From a bacterium 1xD42-67 (lineage in GTDB: Bacteria; Bacillota; Clostridia; Oscillospirales; Oscillospiraceae), in contig RAYO01000002.1 in the NCBI GenBank assembly GCA_003612335.1, positions 16,006 to 80,005 of the forward strand: 64,000 bases of DNA, read 5' to 3'. The position numbers and the translations under genes are program-made. Shown piece by piece: positions 55,588-63,991 of the stretch. The notes under the pieces were generated by a model. The model was given only the letters and a program-made list of their open reading frames with translations. It made no database searches and had not been told where the DNA came from. Every line of letters begins with the position of its first letter. Position 1 is the stretch's first letter.

Positions 55588-56265
55588 ATGCCCATCACCA
55601 TCACCCAACTGGATATCGACGAGGTCCTGCGGTATATGGGATGTCCGCCGGAAAAGGCGAACGGAGCCCTGCGGGCTCAGGCAGAGGACTGCGCCCGAGA
55701 GGTGCTGGAGACGATTCGGCCCCGGTGGAGCTGTCGGACGGTGGATATCGCCTTTGAGGCGGGAGGCGTCCGGCTGGAGAGCGGTCTCCTCCTGCCCGGG
55801 GAGGACCTGAGAGCCCATCTGGCCGGCTGTGGACAGGCGGTCCTCTTCTGCGCAGCCCTGGGGGCGGAGACAGACGCCCTGATCCGCCGGGCCGAGCGGC
55901 TGGACATGGGCCGGGCCCTCATGCTGGACTGCTGCGCCAGCGCGGCGGTGGAAGCGGTGTGCGACCGGATCGAGGAGGAGCTCCAGAGGAGGTCCCCCGG
56001 CTGTTCCTTCCCCTTCCGGTACAGTCCGGGCTACGGAGACCTGCCCCTGGAGGTCCAGGGCCCTCTGCTGGACCTGCTGGACGCCCCCCGGCGGGTGGGG
56101 CTGTGCGCCACCAGGACCCACCTCCTCACCCCCCGGAAGTCGGTGACCGCCATCCTGGGGGTGGCTGAGGGAGAGATCGAAGAGAAAAAACGCAGCTGCC
56201 TGGGCTGTCCCGCCCGGGAGAGCTGCCCATACCGAAAGGCGGGCGGACATTGTGGGATTTCGTGA
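55588..56265 (+). CDS. MetH reactivation (AdoMet-binding) domain protein
   Basis: The 225-aa protein matches the C-terminal activation domain of cobalamin-dependent methionine synthase, here a separate gene. The activation-domain signature RYSPGYGDLPLEVQGPLLDLL includes the RxxxGYGD AdoMet site. A helix-rich N-terminus precedes it, and a Cys cluster CLGCPARESCPY lies at the C-terminus. It would reductively remethylate cob(II)alamin bound to MetH. AAAGGAGA supports ATG 55588. The metH GTG lies inside its last codons (14-bp overlap), so the two are translationally coupled. Confidence 0.9.
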   Translation: MPITITQLDIDEVLRYMGCPPEKANGALRAQAEDCAREVLETIRPRWSCRTVDIAFEAGGVRLESGLLLPGEDLRAHLAGCGQAVLFCAALGAETDALIRRAERLDMGRALMLDCCASAAVEAVCDRIEEELQRRSPGCSFPFRYSPGYGDLPLEVQGPLLDLLDAPRRVGLCATRTHLLTPRKSVTAILGVAEGEIEEKKRSCLGCPARESCPYRKAGGHCGIS

Positions 56266-58645
56266 ACTGTTGAGGGCCCCCGGCCCTGTGATCCTGGACG
56301 GCGGTATGGGCACCATGCTCCAGGCCAAGGGCTTGGGGATGGGGGAGCATCCGGAGCTGGCCGCCCTGGAGCGCCCGGACTGGCTGCTGGAGATCCACCG
56401 GGCCTATGTGGAGGCGGGGACCCAGGTCCTGTGCGCCAGCACCTTCGGCGCCAACCGGGAGAAACTGAGGCGCACCGGGAAGACGGTGGAGGAGGTGATC
56501 CCTCCCTCCATCGCCATCGCCAAAGAGGCGGCGGGAGGGAGGGCCCTGGTGGCCCTGGACCTGGGGCCCATCGGCCAGCTCTTGGAGCCCACCGGCACCC
56601 TGGACTTCGAGACAGCGGTGGACATCTTCGCCCAGCAGGTGCGGTGCGCCGTCGGGTCGGGGGTGGATCTGGTGAAGATCGAGACCATGACCGACCTCCA
56701 GGAGTGCCGGGCGGCCCTGCTGGCGGTGAAGGAGAACAGCGATCTGCCTGTGCTGGTGTCCCTCACCTATGAGGAGCGGGGCCGGACCTTCCTGGGCCAC
56801 TCCCCTGCCTGCGCCGCCCTCACTCTGGAGGGCATGGGGGCGGACGCCATCGGCATCAACTGCTCCCTGGGCCCCCGGGAGATGCCCGCCCTGGTGGAGG
56901 AGCTGGTCCGCTGGACCACCCTGCCCATCTCGGTGAAGCCCAACGCCGGCCTGCCCGACCCGGGCGGGGCGGGGTATGATATCACAGCGGACCAGTTCGC
57001 CGAGGCCATGGCCCAGCTCACCGAGCTGGGGGTGAAGTGCTACGGCGGCTGCTGCGGCACCACCCCGGAGTATATCGCCAAGATGTGCAGGGCCCTGGAG
57101 GGGAGGACCATCCGGGAGATCCCCCGCCATGTCCCGGCAGCGGTGTGCAGCCCAGTGCAGGTGGTGCCCATCGACCGGGTGCGGGTGATCGGCGAGCGGA
57201 TCAACCCCACAGGCAAGAAGCGGATGCAGGAGGCCCTGCGCCGGGAGGACATCGACTATATGCTGGACCAGGCTCTGGAGCAGACCCAGGCCGGGGCGGA
57301 CATCCTGGACGTGAACGTGGGCCTGCCCGAGATCGACGAGGCCGAGATGATGGTCAAGGTGGTGAAGGCCCTGCAAGGGGTGACCGACGCCCCCCTCCAG
57401 ATGGACTCCACCCGTCCCGAGGTGCTGGAGAAGGCCCTGCGGGTCTACTGCGGCAAGGCGATCGTCAATTCGGTGAACGGCGACAGGGAGAGCCTGGACG
57501 CCATCCTCCCGATCGTGAAGAAATACGGCGCGGCGGTGCTGGGCCTCACCTTGGACGAGCGGGGGATTCCCAAGACCGCTCTGGACCGGATAGACATCGC
57601 CCGTCGGATCCTGAACAGGGCCCTCAACTACGGGATCCGGAAGGAAGACGTCTACATCGACTGCCTCACCCTCACCGTCTCGGCAGAGCAGGCGGCGGCC
57701 GCTCAGACTCTGGAGGCCCTGGAGCGGGTGAAGAAGGAGCTGGGGCTGAAGACCGTGCTGGGGGTGTCGAATATCTCCTTCGGCCTGCCCGCCCGGCCCC
57801 TGGTGAACCAGAACTTCCTCACCATGGCGATGACGAAGGGGCTGGACATGCCCATCATGGATCCCAACCGGGACGCGATGATGGCGGCGGTCCGGTGCTA
57901 CCATCTGCTGATGGGCATCGACACCGACGCCCGGGAGTATATCGCCGCCTATGCCGGCGCCGATGTGTCCTCCACGATCGCGGCCAAGAAAGATGCCCCC
58001 CTGCCCGCCGCCCCCGCCGGGGAGAGGACCCTGGGGCAGATCGTGGCCGCCGGACTGAAGGGAGAGGCGGGCCCTGCCGCCCAAAAGCTGCTGGAGACCA
58101 TGGACGCCATGTCGGTGGTGGATCAGGTCCTCATCCCCGCCCTGGACAGGGTGGGGGCGGATCTCGAGGCGGGACGGGTCTTCCTGCCCCAGCTCATCCA
58201 GGCGGCGGGGGCCGCTCAGGCCGCCTTCGAGGTCATCCGGGCCCGGATATCTGCCCAGCCCGGGGGAGAGGGCGGCTCGAAGGGGACCATCGTCCTGGCC
58301 ACCGTCAAGGGGGACATCCACGACATCGGCAAGAACATCGTCAAGGTGCTGCTGGAGAACTACGGCTACCCGGTAGTGGACCTGGGGAAGGATGTGGAGC
58401 CCGCTGCTGTGGTGGCGGCAGCGAAGAAGCACAGAGCCCCGCTGGTGGGGCTGTCCGCGCTGATGACCACCACCCTGGGCAGCATGGAGGAGACCATCCG
58501 CCTCCTCCGTGAGGAGGAGGTCCCCTGCAAGGTGGTGGTGGGGGGCGCGGTGCTCACCGCCGCCTATGCCGAGCGGATCGGAGCCGACTTCTATGCCAAG
58601 GACGCCAAGGAGAGCGTAGACGTGGCCAGAGAAGTGATCGGATGA
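56252..58645 (+). CDS. metH: Cobalamin-dependent methionine synthase (without activation domain)
   Basis: The 797-aa enzyme contains the homocysteine-binding barrel (residues 1-300; Zn ligands in GINCSLGP and YGGCCGTTP), the pterin-binding domain (GERINPTGKKRMQEAL.. LDVNVGLPEIDEAEMM; NSVNGDRESL), the B12 cap, and the B12-binding Rossmann domain with DIHDIGKNI His ligand. The activation domain is absent and is supplied by the overlapping upstream gene. GTG 56252 initiates; the protein N-terminus VGFRELLRAPGPVILDGGMGTML fits the family. Typical of Clostridia/Thermotoga-type MetH. Confidence 0.96.
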   Translation: MGFRELLRAPGPVILDGGMGTMLQAKGLGMGEHPELAALERPDWLLEIHRAYVEAGTQVLCASTFGANREKLRRTGKTVEEVIPPSIAIAKEAAGGRALVALDLGPIGQLLEPTGTLDFETAVDIFAQQVRCAVGSGVDLVKIETMTDLQECRAALLAVKENSDLPVLVSLTYEERGRTFLGHSPACAALTLEGMGADAIGINCSLGPREMPALVEELVRWTTLPISVKPNAGLPDPGGAGYDITADQFAEAMAQLTELGVKCYGGCCGTTPEYIAKMCRALEGRTIREIPRHVPAAVCSPVQVVPIDRVRVIGERINPTGKKRMQEALRREDIDYMLDQALEQTQAGADILDVNVGLPEIDEAEMMVKVVKALQGVTDAPLQMDSTRPEVLEKALRVYCGKAIVNSVNGDRESLDAILPIVKKYGAAVLGLTLDERGIPKTALDRIDIARRILNRALNYGIRKEDVYIDCLTLTVSAEQAAAAQTLEALERVKKELGLKTVLGVSNISFGLPARPLVNQNFLTMAMTKGLDMPIMDPNRDAMMAAVRCYHLLMGIDTDAREYIAAYAGADVSSTIAAKKDAPLPAAPAGERTLGQIVAAGLKGEAGPAAQKLLETMDAMSVVDQVLIPALDRVGADLEAGRVFLPQLIQAAGAAQAAFEVIRARISAQPGGEGGSKGTIVLATVKGDIHDIGKNIVKVLLENYGYPVVDLGKDVEPAAVVAAAKKHRAPLVGLSALMTTTLGSMEETIRLLREEEVPCKVVVGGAVLTAAYAERIGADFYAKDAKESVDVAREVIG

Positions 58646-58660
58646 TACAGGACGAAGATC

Positions 58661-58696
58661 ACGAGGGCGGACCGGTCTTCACCGGTCCGCCCTCGT
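58661..58696. terminator. Hairpin between metH and fakA ends
   Basis: ACGAGGGCGGACCGGT (58661-58676) and ACCGGTCCGCCCTCGT (58681-58696), perfect 16-bp arms with CTTC loop; no T-run. Confidence 0.65.
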
Positions 58697-58719
58697 CAGG
58701 TCTGTGGATATCGTCTCGT

Positions 58720-60417
58720 TCACTCAGAGGAGATCATAAAATAGTACACTGGCTGGCCCCCGTCCAGGAGGGTGATCTCAGCATCGGGGCAGGCGGCGGC
58801 GAAGATCTCCTCGGCCCGCTGGGCCTGCTCCTTGGTGACGTCCTCGCCGTAGAAGATCGAGATGAACTCGGCGCTCTGGTGGCCCTCGGAGTGGGCCAGC
58901 CGGTCCAGTATGGCGTCCAGGTCCTGGTCGGTGCCGAAGAGCTGGTGCTCCACCAGGGCCAGATAGTCCCCCTGGTGGATGGCGAAGCCGTCGAAGTCGG
59001 AGTCCCGAGCGGCGTATGTGATCTCGCTGGTGCGGACGAGGGAGGAGCCGTCGGTCATGGCGGCGGTGTTGTCCTCTTCCTCGGCATCGGGGTCGGCGCA
59101 CAGCATGGCAGAGATGCCCTGGGGCACCGTTTTGGTGGGCAGGACGATCACCTTCTTGTCCTCGCACAGGGGGATGGTCTGCTCTGCGGCCATGATGATG
59201 TTCTTGTTGTTGGGCAGGACGTAGACGATCTCTGCCGGAGTGGCGTCGATGGCCTTGAGGATGTCCTGGGTGGAGGGGTTCATGGTCTGTCCGCCCCCCA
59301 CCAGGCTGTCCACCCCCAGGTCCTGGAAGACGGCCTCCAGCCCGGCCCCGGCGCACACCGCCACATAGCCGAACTTTTTCTCCGGAGCGGCGTGGATGGG
59401 CCCTGCGGGGGCGGCCTGCGCCAGCTCCTTCTCGATGGCCTCCAGGTCGTCGGTGCTCTGGACGTGCTTTCCGGCGGCCAGATCCTCGGCCTGGGTGCGC
59501 ATGTTCTCGATCTTGGCCAGCTCCAGAGTGCCATACTTCTGGGCCTCGCTGAGGGCGCTGCCCGGTGTGTTGGTGTGGACATGGACCTTGAAGGCCTCGT
59601 CGTCCTCGCCGATGACCAGACTGTCGCCGATGGACTCCAGATAGGTCCGGAAGGGTGCCAGATCCACCTCTGCCTTGGCCTTGCGGACGATGAACACGGT
59701 ATCGAAGGCGAAGGTGATGTCCTCCACACTGACCGCCTCGAAGTCGGCCTTGTCGTTGGGGACAGCCTCCTCGCCGGCGTCCTCGGGCATAGGCAGGCCC
59801 CGGACCTCGTCCAGCATCCCCTGGAGGATCGCCAGGAAGCCCTTGCCGCCGGCGTCCACCACGCCGGCCTTTTTCAGCACCGGGTTCTGGTCGATGGTGT
59901 GGGACAGGGCCTCCTGCCCCTCCTGGATGGCGGCCTCCAGCACTCCTTCGAAGGAGCTGTCATCCCGGGCGTGTCCGGCGGCCCTGGCGGCGGCCAGGCG
60001 GGAGACGGTGAGGATGGTGCCTTCGGCGGGCTTCATGACGGCCTTATAGGCTGCGGACACGCCGAAATCCAGAGCGATGGCCAGGTCCCGGCCGTCCATG
60101 GTCTCCTTCTCCTTGATGGCCTTGGAAAATCCCCGGAACAGCAGAGACAGGATCACTCCGGAGTTGCCCCGGGCCCCCCGAAGGAGGGCGGAGGCGGTGC
60201 CGGCTGCGGCCTGGCCCACCGTGTCGTAGTGTTTTTTCCGCATCTCAGCGGCGGCGGCCCCGATGGTGAGGGTCATGTTGGTGCCGGTGTCGCCGTCAGG
60301 GACGGGAAAGACGTTCAGATCGTTGATCGCCTGCTTCTGGGAGTTGATGGCGGCGTGGGCGTGGATGATCGTCCGCTGAAAGACCGCCGCATCGATATAC
60401 TGTACCATAGTCGGCAT
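58720..60417 (-). CDS. fakA: FakA-type DAK2-domain fatty acid kinase (YloV)
   Basis: The 565-aa protein has an N-terminal DhaL/DAK2 ATP-binding domain (NVFPVPDGDTGTNMTLTIGAAA, LLRGARGNSGVILSLLFRG, DAGGKGFLAILQGM), a middle domain and a C-terminal FakA-C region (YVLPNNKNIIMAAEQTI). It phosphorylates FakB-bound fatty acids; a DegV/FakB protein is encoded at 41405. It lies directly after the Asp23 gene (18 bp), the usual yloU-yloV pair. The ATG is at 60417 or the second Met at 60408; RBS spacing does not decide. Confidence 0.93.
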   Translation of the reverse strand: MPTMVQYIDAAVFQRTIIHAHAAINSQKQAINDLNVFPVPDGDTGTNMTLTIGAAAAEMRKKHYDTVGQAAAGTASALLRGARGNSGVILSLLFRGFSKAIKEKETMDGRDLAIALDFGVSAAYKAVMKPAEGTILTVSRLAAARAAGHARDDSSFEGVLEAAIQEGQEALSHTIDQNPVLKKAGVVDAGGKGFLAILQGMLDEVRGLPMPEDAGEEAVPNDKADFEAVSVEDITFAFDTVFIVRKAKAEVDLAPFRTYLESIGDSLVIGEDDEAFKVHVHTNTPGSALSEAQKYGTLELAKIENMRTQAEDLAAGKHVQSTDDLEAIEKELAQAAPAGPIHAAPEKKFGYVAVCAGAGLEAVFQDLGVDSLVGGGQTMNPSTQDILKAIDATPAEIVYVLPNNKNIIMAAEQTIPLCEDKKVIVLPTKTVPQGISAMLCADPDAEEEDNTAAMTDGSSLVRTSEITYAARDSDFDGFAIHQGDYLALVEHQLFGTDQDLDAILDRLAHSEGHQSAEFISIFYGEDVTKEQAQRAEEIFAAACPDAEITLLDGGQPVYYFMISSE

Positions 60418-60435
60418 ATTCCTTTCTGCAAATGA

Positions 60436-60783
60436 TCAGAAGCGCATGGAGTCCACACAGACGTCTACCGAGGCGACCTCCACCCCGGTGGTCTTGCTGA
60501 CCACATAGCGCACCTCGCTCATGATGGACCGGCACACGGCCATGAGGTTGACCCCGTTCTCCACGATGATGTGCAGTTCGATGGAGACGGTGCCGTCTTC
60601 ATTATAATAGACCTTGACGCCCTTGGACATGGATTCCCGCTTCAGCAGGTGGACCAGGCCGTCGGTGGTGGAGCGCACCGCCATGCCCTTCACGCCGTAG
60701 CAGTTGGTAGCGGCGCTGCCGGTGACGGTGGTGAAGACGTCGCTGCTGAGGCGGATCTCGCCCAGCTCAGTTTCCAGTTTCAT
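60436..60783 (-). CDS. Asp23/Gls24 family protein (YloU-like)
   Basis: The 115-aa protein is an Asp23/Gls24 member: GEIRLSSDVFTTVTGSAATNCYGVKGMAVRS, then GVKVYYNEDGTVSIELHIIVENGVNLMAVCRSIMSEVRYVVSKTTGVEVASVDVCVDSMRF. Members are envelope-stress associated cytoplasmic or membrane-tethered proteins; YloU pairs with YloV/FakA. ATG 60783 is preferred over upstream in-frame starts because AAGGAAGG lies 10 nt before it and the family begins there. A SigA promoter precedes it. Confidence 0.93.
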   Translation of the reverse strand: MKLETELGEIRLSSDVFTTVTGSAATNCYGVKGMAVRSTTDGLVHLLKRESMSKGVKVYYNEDGTVSIELHIIVENGVNLMAVCRSIMSEVRYVVSKTTGVEVASVDVCVDSMRF

Positions 60784-60840
60784 AGGGGGGGTACCTTCCT
60801 TTCCATGAGGATAGGGTCGCTCATATCCTGTACATTCCAT

Positions 60841-60869
60841 ATTGTATTCGATTTTGAAGGAAATTACAA
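60841..60869 (-). promoter_or_regulatory. Promoter of the Asp23-fakA operon
   Basis: Minus strand TTGTAA (60864-60869), 17 bp, TACAAT (60841-60846). Confidence 0.75.
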
Positions 60870-60897
60870 GACTAAAGTTGTCCGATGACTGCCTGGT

Positions 60898-60931
60898 TTC
60901 GACGCATAATTTCCAGAAACTGGAATATAAT
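60898..60931 (+). promoter_or_regulatory. Spo0A-type promoter of spoIIE with a dyad
   Basis: TTCGACG (60898-60904) matches the reverse Spo0A box TTCGACA in 6 of 7 bases, 21 bp before TATAAT (60926-60931). That wide spacing is a hallmark of Spo0A-SigA promoters such as spoIIE/spoIIG. TTCCAG/CTGGAA (60911-60925) is a perfect dyad between them. Confidence 0.65.
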
Positions 60932-60987
60932 GGGGCCCACATCTACAGGGCCTGTCCAGCGGCCGGCCCGTCTAGGAGGGGACAGGC

Positions 60988-63315
60988 ATGACAGCCAAGA
61001 CCATCTACAGCAAGCTGAACGAGCTGCGCCGGCAGTCGCCGCCGGCGAGGACCAGGAGGCTGTCCGCCTCTGCCTTGGTGCTGGGGGCGGAGACAGGGAT
61101 CCACCTGCTGCTGGCGGCGGTGCTGGCGGGGGCGTCAGTGTTCGAGGGCCGGGCCCCCTTCGGGGCGGCCTTCGTGGGGGCGGCGGGGTCCGGGCTCTAC
61201 GGCGGAGCGGCCCTGGTGGGGGCCTGCTTCGGGTCTCTGGCCACCCTGGACTTCTCCAGCGGCCTGCGGTACTCCTCCGCCGCGATCCTCACCTTCGCCC
61301 TGGCCTTCGCCTTCTACGACTGGAAGGTCCTGCGCCGCCCCTGGGCCATGCCTGGGGCGGCGGCCCTGCTGGTGGGGGCCACTGGTCTGATCGTCCAGTC
61401 CCAGCGGGGGTGGCGGCCGGTGGACGGGATCTATCTCCTGCTGGAGGTGGTCCTCACCGGGGCGGCCTGCTGGGCCTTCCGGGCGGCGCTGGCCCCCATG
61501 CGGCGGCAGAAGGAGAAGGCCCCCGGCGTCCGGCTGGCGGGGATGACCGCGCTGCTCTGTGTCTGTCTCATCGCGCTGGTTCCGGTCCGCCTCTATCAGG
61601 GGGTCTCGCTGGGCCGGACCTTGGCCATGCTGGCGGTGCTGGCGGCGGCCTGGCAGGGGGGGACGGCCGCCGGGGCCATCCAGGGGGCGGCGATCGGTCT
61701 GGCCATGGACCTGGCGAGCCAGGGCGCGCCGCTGTGCGCTATGACCTGCGGCCTGGCCGGTCTGGCGGCGGGGCTGTGCCGGGGCCGGGGACGGCTGGAG
61801 CCCGCCCTGGTCTATGTGCTGGCGGCGCTGGCGGCGGTGCTGTGGACCTGGGATCGGGGACTGGAGCCCGCCCTGGTCTATGAGATCCTGAGCGCAGCGG
61901 CCCTGTTCCTCCTGCTTCCCCAGCGGTCCCTCCGGCGGCTGGGGACCAGCCTCTCTCCGGAGCTGGCGGGATCCGCCGACCTGCGGGCCCAGCGGGTGGT
62001 CCAGCAGAGGCTGGAGAACACCTCCCGGGCCTTCCGCACCCTATGCGACTCCCTGCGCACCGCCTTCCGGGGACCGGACAACGACAACGACGTGGCCACC
62101 GTCTTCGACCGGGCGGCGGGGCGGGTGTGCCGGGGGTGCTCCCTCCGGGACCGGTGCTGGAAGTCGGAGTACAACACCACCTTCAACGCCCTGAACGACG
62201 CCACCCCCGCCATGGTGGAGCGGGGACGGGCGGAGGCGGGGGATTTTCCCCGGCATTTTGCCGACCGGTGCGTCCATTTCGCCCCCTTCGTGGCGGCGGT
62301 GAACGAGGAGCTCACCGCCCTGTTCTACCGCCGCCAGTATGACGCCAGGATCCGGGAGAGCCGGGCGGCGGTGTGCCGGCAGTACGCCCAGCTCTCTGAC
62401 CTGCTGGGGGAGGCGGCGGCGGAGCTGAGCCGGGAGCTGGCCCCCGACCCCGTGGGAGACCGGCGGCTGCGGCAGCGGCTGTCTGAGATGGGGCTGGATG
62501 TCCGGGCCTCGGTCTATCGGGACGGGCGGGGGCTGCTCCGGGTGGAGGCGGAGGGCCCGGACTGCGCCGCCCTGTCCCGGCCCAGCCGCCTGTCTGACCT
62601 GTCCGACGCCCTGGGGGCGCCCCTGCGGGTGGAGCTGGAGGGGGAGGGAGCCGTCTCCCTCCTCCAGCAGGAGCCGCTGATGGCGGTGGCGGGTGTGGCG
62701 GCCCGAAAGAAGTCCGGCGAGACGGTGAGCGGCGACGCGGGCACCTATTTCAAGCGGCCTGACGGCAAGCTCTACCTTTTATTATGCGACGGCATGGGCA
62801 GCGGGCCGGAGGCCAACCGGGAGAGCACCCTGGCCGTCCGCCTGCTGGAGCAGTTCCTCCAGGCGGGGGTGGACGCCCGCCGGGCCCTGGCCACCCTGGC
62901 CTCCGCCCTGGCCCTCCGGGGGGAGGAGACCGGCGGATTCACCACCATCGACCTGCTCCAGCTGGACCTGTTCACCGGCGAGGGGGAGCTGTACAAGCTG
63001 GGGGCGGCCCCCACCTATGTGAAGAAGGGGGACAGCGTCCAGCGGCTGACGGGCCGGTCGCTCCCGGCCGGGCTGGCGGAGGGGACCGCCGAGGCCCTGG
63101 ACCAGTTCGCCCTGCGGCTCAGCCCTGGGGACTGCGTCCTCATGGCCAGCGACGGGGTGTGCCCCGGGCCGGAGGACGGCTGGCTGCGGGAGCGCTTCGC
63201 CCAGTTCGACGGGGCCAGCCCCAAGGACCTGGCCCGGGAGCTGGTGACCCAGGACCGCGCCGACGCCACCGACGACCGCACCGCCCTGGTGGTGAGGATC
63301 GACAGGCGGAAATAA
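60988..63315 (+). CDS. spoIIE: Stage II sporulation protein E (SpoIIE phosphatase)
   Basis: The 775-aa protein has an N-terminal region with about ten TM helices (residues 40-320), a central domain with a Cys-rich segment (CRGCSLRDRCWKSEYNTTFNALND), and a C-terminal PP2C phosphatase domain (VSGDAGTYFKRPDGKLYLLLCDGMGSGPEANRES, ATDDRTALVVRID) with metal-binding Asp residues. It dephosphorylates SpoIIAA to activate SigF in the forespore. AGGAGGGGAC precedes the ATG. Preceded by a Spo0A-like promoter, consistent with a sporulating host. Confidence 0.96.
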   Translation: MTAKTIYSKLNELRRQSPPARTRRLSASALVLGAETGIHLLLAAVLAGASVFEGRAPFGAAFVGAAGSGLYGGAALVGACFGSLATLDFSSGLRYSSAAILTFALAFAFYDWKVLRRPWAMPGAAALLVGATGLIVQSQRGWRPVDGIYLLLEVVLTGAACWAFRAALAPMRRQKEKAPGVRLAGMTALLCVCLIALVPVRLYQGVSLGRTLAMLAVLAAAWQGGTAAGAIQGAAIGLAMDLASQGAPLCAMTCGLAGLAAGLCRGRGRLEPALVYVLAALAAVLWTWDRGLEPALVYEILSAAALFLLLPQRSLRRLGTSLSPELAGSADLRAQRVVQQRLENTSRAFRTLCDSLRTAFRGPDNDNDVATVFDRAAGRVCRGCSLRDRCWKSEYNTTFNALNDATPAMVERGRAEAGDFPRHFADRCVHFAPFVAAVNEELTALFYRRQYDARIRESRAAVCRQYAQLSDLLGEAAAELSRELAPDPVGDRRLRQRLSEMGLDVRASVYRDGRGLLRVEAEGPDCAALSRPSRLSDLSDALGAPLRVELEGEGAVSLLQQEPLMAVAGVAARKKSGETVSGDAGTYFKRPDGKLYLLLCDGMGSGPEANRESTLAVRLLEQFLQAGVDARRALATLASALALRGEETGGFTTIDLLQLDLFTGEGELYKLGAAPTYVKKGDSVQRLTGRSLPAGLAEGTAEALDQFALRLSPGDCVLMASDGVCPGPEDGWLRERFAQFDGASPKDLARELVTQDRADATDDRTALVVRIDRRK

Positions 63316-63319
63316 AAGA

Positions 63320-63339
63320 CCGCCCGGATCTCCGGGCGG
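63320..63339 (+). terminator. Hairpin after spoIIE
   Basis: CCGCCCGGA (63320-63328) and TCCGGGCGG (63331-63339). It ends one base before the -35 of the next promoter (63340); the weak T-run makes it a modest terminator. Confidence 0.5.
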
Positions 63340-63368
63340 TTGACAGATCCGAAAAAATCGGATACAAT
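63340..63368 (+). promoter_or_regulatory. SigA promoter of the 49-aa gene
   Basis: TTGACA (63340-63345), 17 bp, TACAAT (63363-63368), 59 bp before the ATG. Confidence 0.82.
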
Positions 63369-63427
63369 ATAAATAGAAGGAAAAACGATCCGCGTGTATC
63401 TCAGGATATCGGAAGGGGGCTGTGAAG

Positions 63428-63577
63428 ATGCCGTCTGAGAAGGAATTGCTCATGTATCAGAAGTCCACTGTGCTGGATCTGCTGCAGATCATCAAGAAGG
63501 ATCCGACCAGGACCTACACTGCGGGAGAACTGGAAGAGCTGATGATGGCCTATGTGAAGGGCCTGGAGCAGAAGTGA
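63428..63577 (+). CDS. Small 49-aa protein
   Basis: MPSEKELLMYQKSTVLDLLQ.. to ..LMMAYVKGLEQK, acidic and predicted helical, with a middle stretch IIKKDPTRTYTAGELEEL. A strong promoter at 63340, GGAAGGGGG upstream of the ATG and a terminator after it support expression. No family recognised; too small for reliable assignment. Confidence 0.7.
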   Translation: MPSEKELLMYQKSTVLDLLQIIKKDPTRTYTAGELEELMMAYVKGLEQK

Positions 63578-63586
63578 CGATGCGCG

Positions 63587-63643
63587 GAGGGGCCGGGAGA
63601 CCGGCCCCTCTTCCGTCCGCCGCCTGGACAGCGGCGGTCTTTT
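63587..63643 (+). terminator. Double hairpin after the 49-aa gene
   Basis: GAGGGGCCGG/CCGGCCCCTC (63587-63610) and CCGCCGC/GCGGCGG (63617-63637) followed by TCTTTT. Confidence 0.8.
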
Positions 63644-63704
63644 CATCCCCCGGGAGGGGGGGCGGCCGTAATATTACCGTTCTGTTACACTTGGCCGGGA
63701 CCCA

Positions 63705-63733
63705 TTGACTTTCCCAAGGGGGTCTGTTATGAT
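63705..63733 (+). promoter_or_regulatory. Promoter of the gene entering the right edge
   Basis: TTGACT (63705-63710), 17 bp, TATGAT (63728-63733). Confidence 0.75.
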
Positions 63734-63739
63734 GCATAC

Positions 63740-63991
63740 ACGAGGTCAGACGGCCTTTTCCATCTGCCGCGGGCAGGGAACGACCCGAGCTCTTCCCCAG
63801 GATGCAAGGGGAGTGACACGGCCGTGTCAGGGCGGAAAAGTCGAAATACCTCGAAATTTTCGGTAAAAACGCTGATTTTTGTTACAAAAATGTTAGATCC
63901 TCAAGGTCTACCACTTGCGTACGGAGGACAGCGGGACGGCCGAAAAACGGCCTCTCTCATGGCCGAAAAATTCTAAAGGAGGAAGATCCGA
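63740..63991 (+). other. Long structured leader before the truncated gene
   Basis: About 250 nt without an ORF. Stems include CTTCCCC/GGGGAG (63792-63814), the palindrome TGACACGGCCGTGTCA (63815-63830) and a hairpin GGCCG/CGGCC (63943-63957) 35 bp before the start codon, with GGCCGAAAAA repeated at 63962. GAGGAAG serves as RBS. The palindrome and the repeated GGCCGAAAAA suggest regulation; no riboswitch class recognised. Confidence 0.5.

Noticed and set aside
63740..63991. c-di-AMP (ydaO) riboswitch, from CTGCCGCGGGCAGGGAACG
   Set aside because: The conserved CCGTCAGCTAACTC..-type 3' segment and GGGGTGAAT loop are not present.
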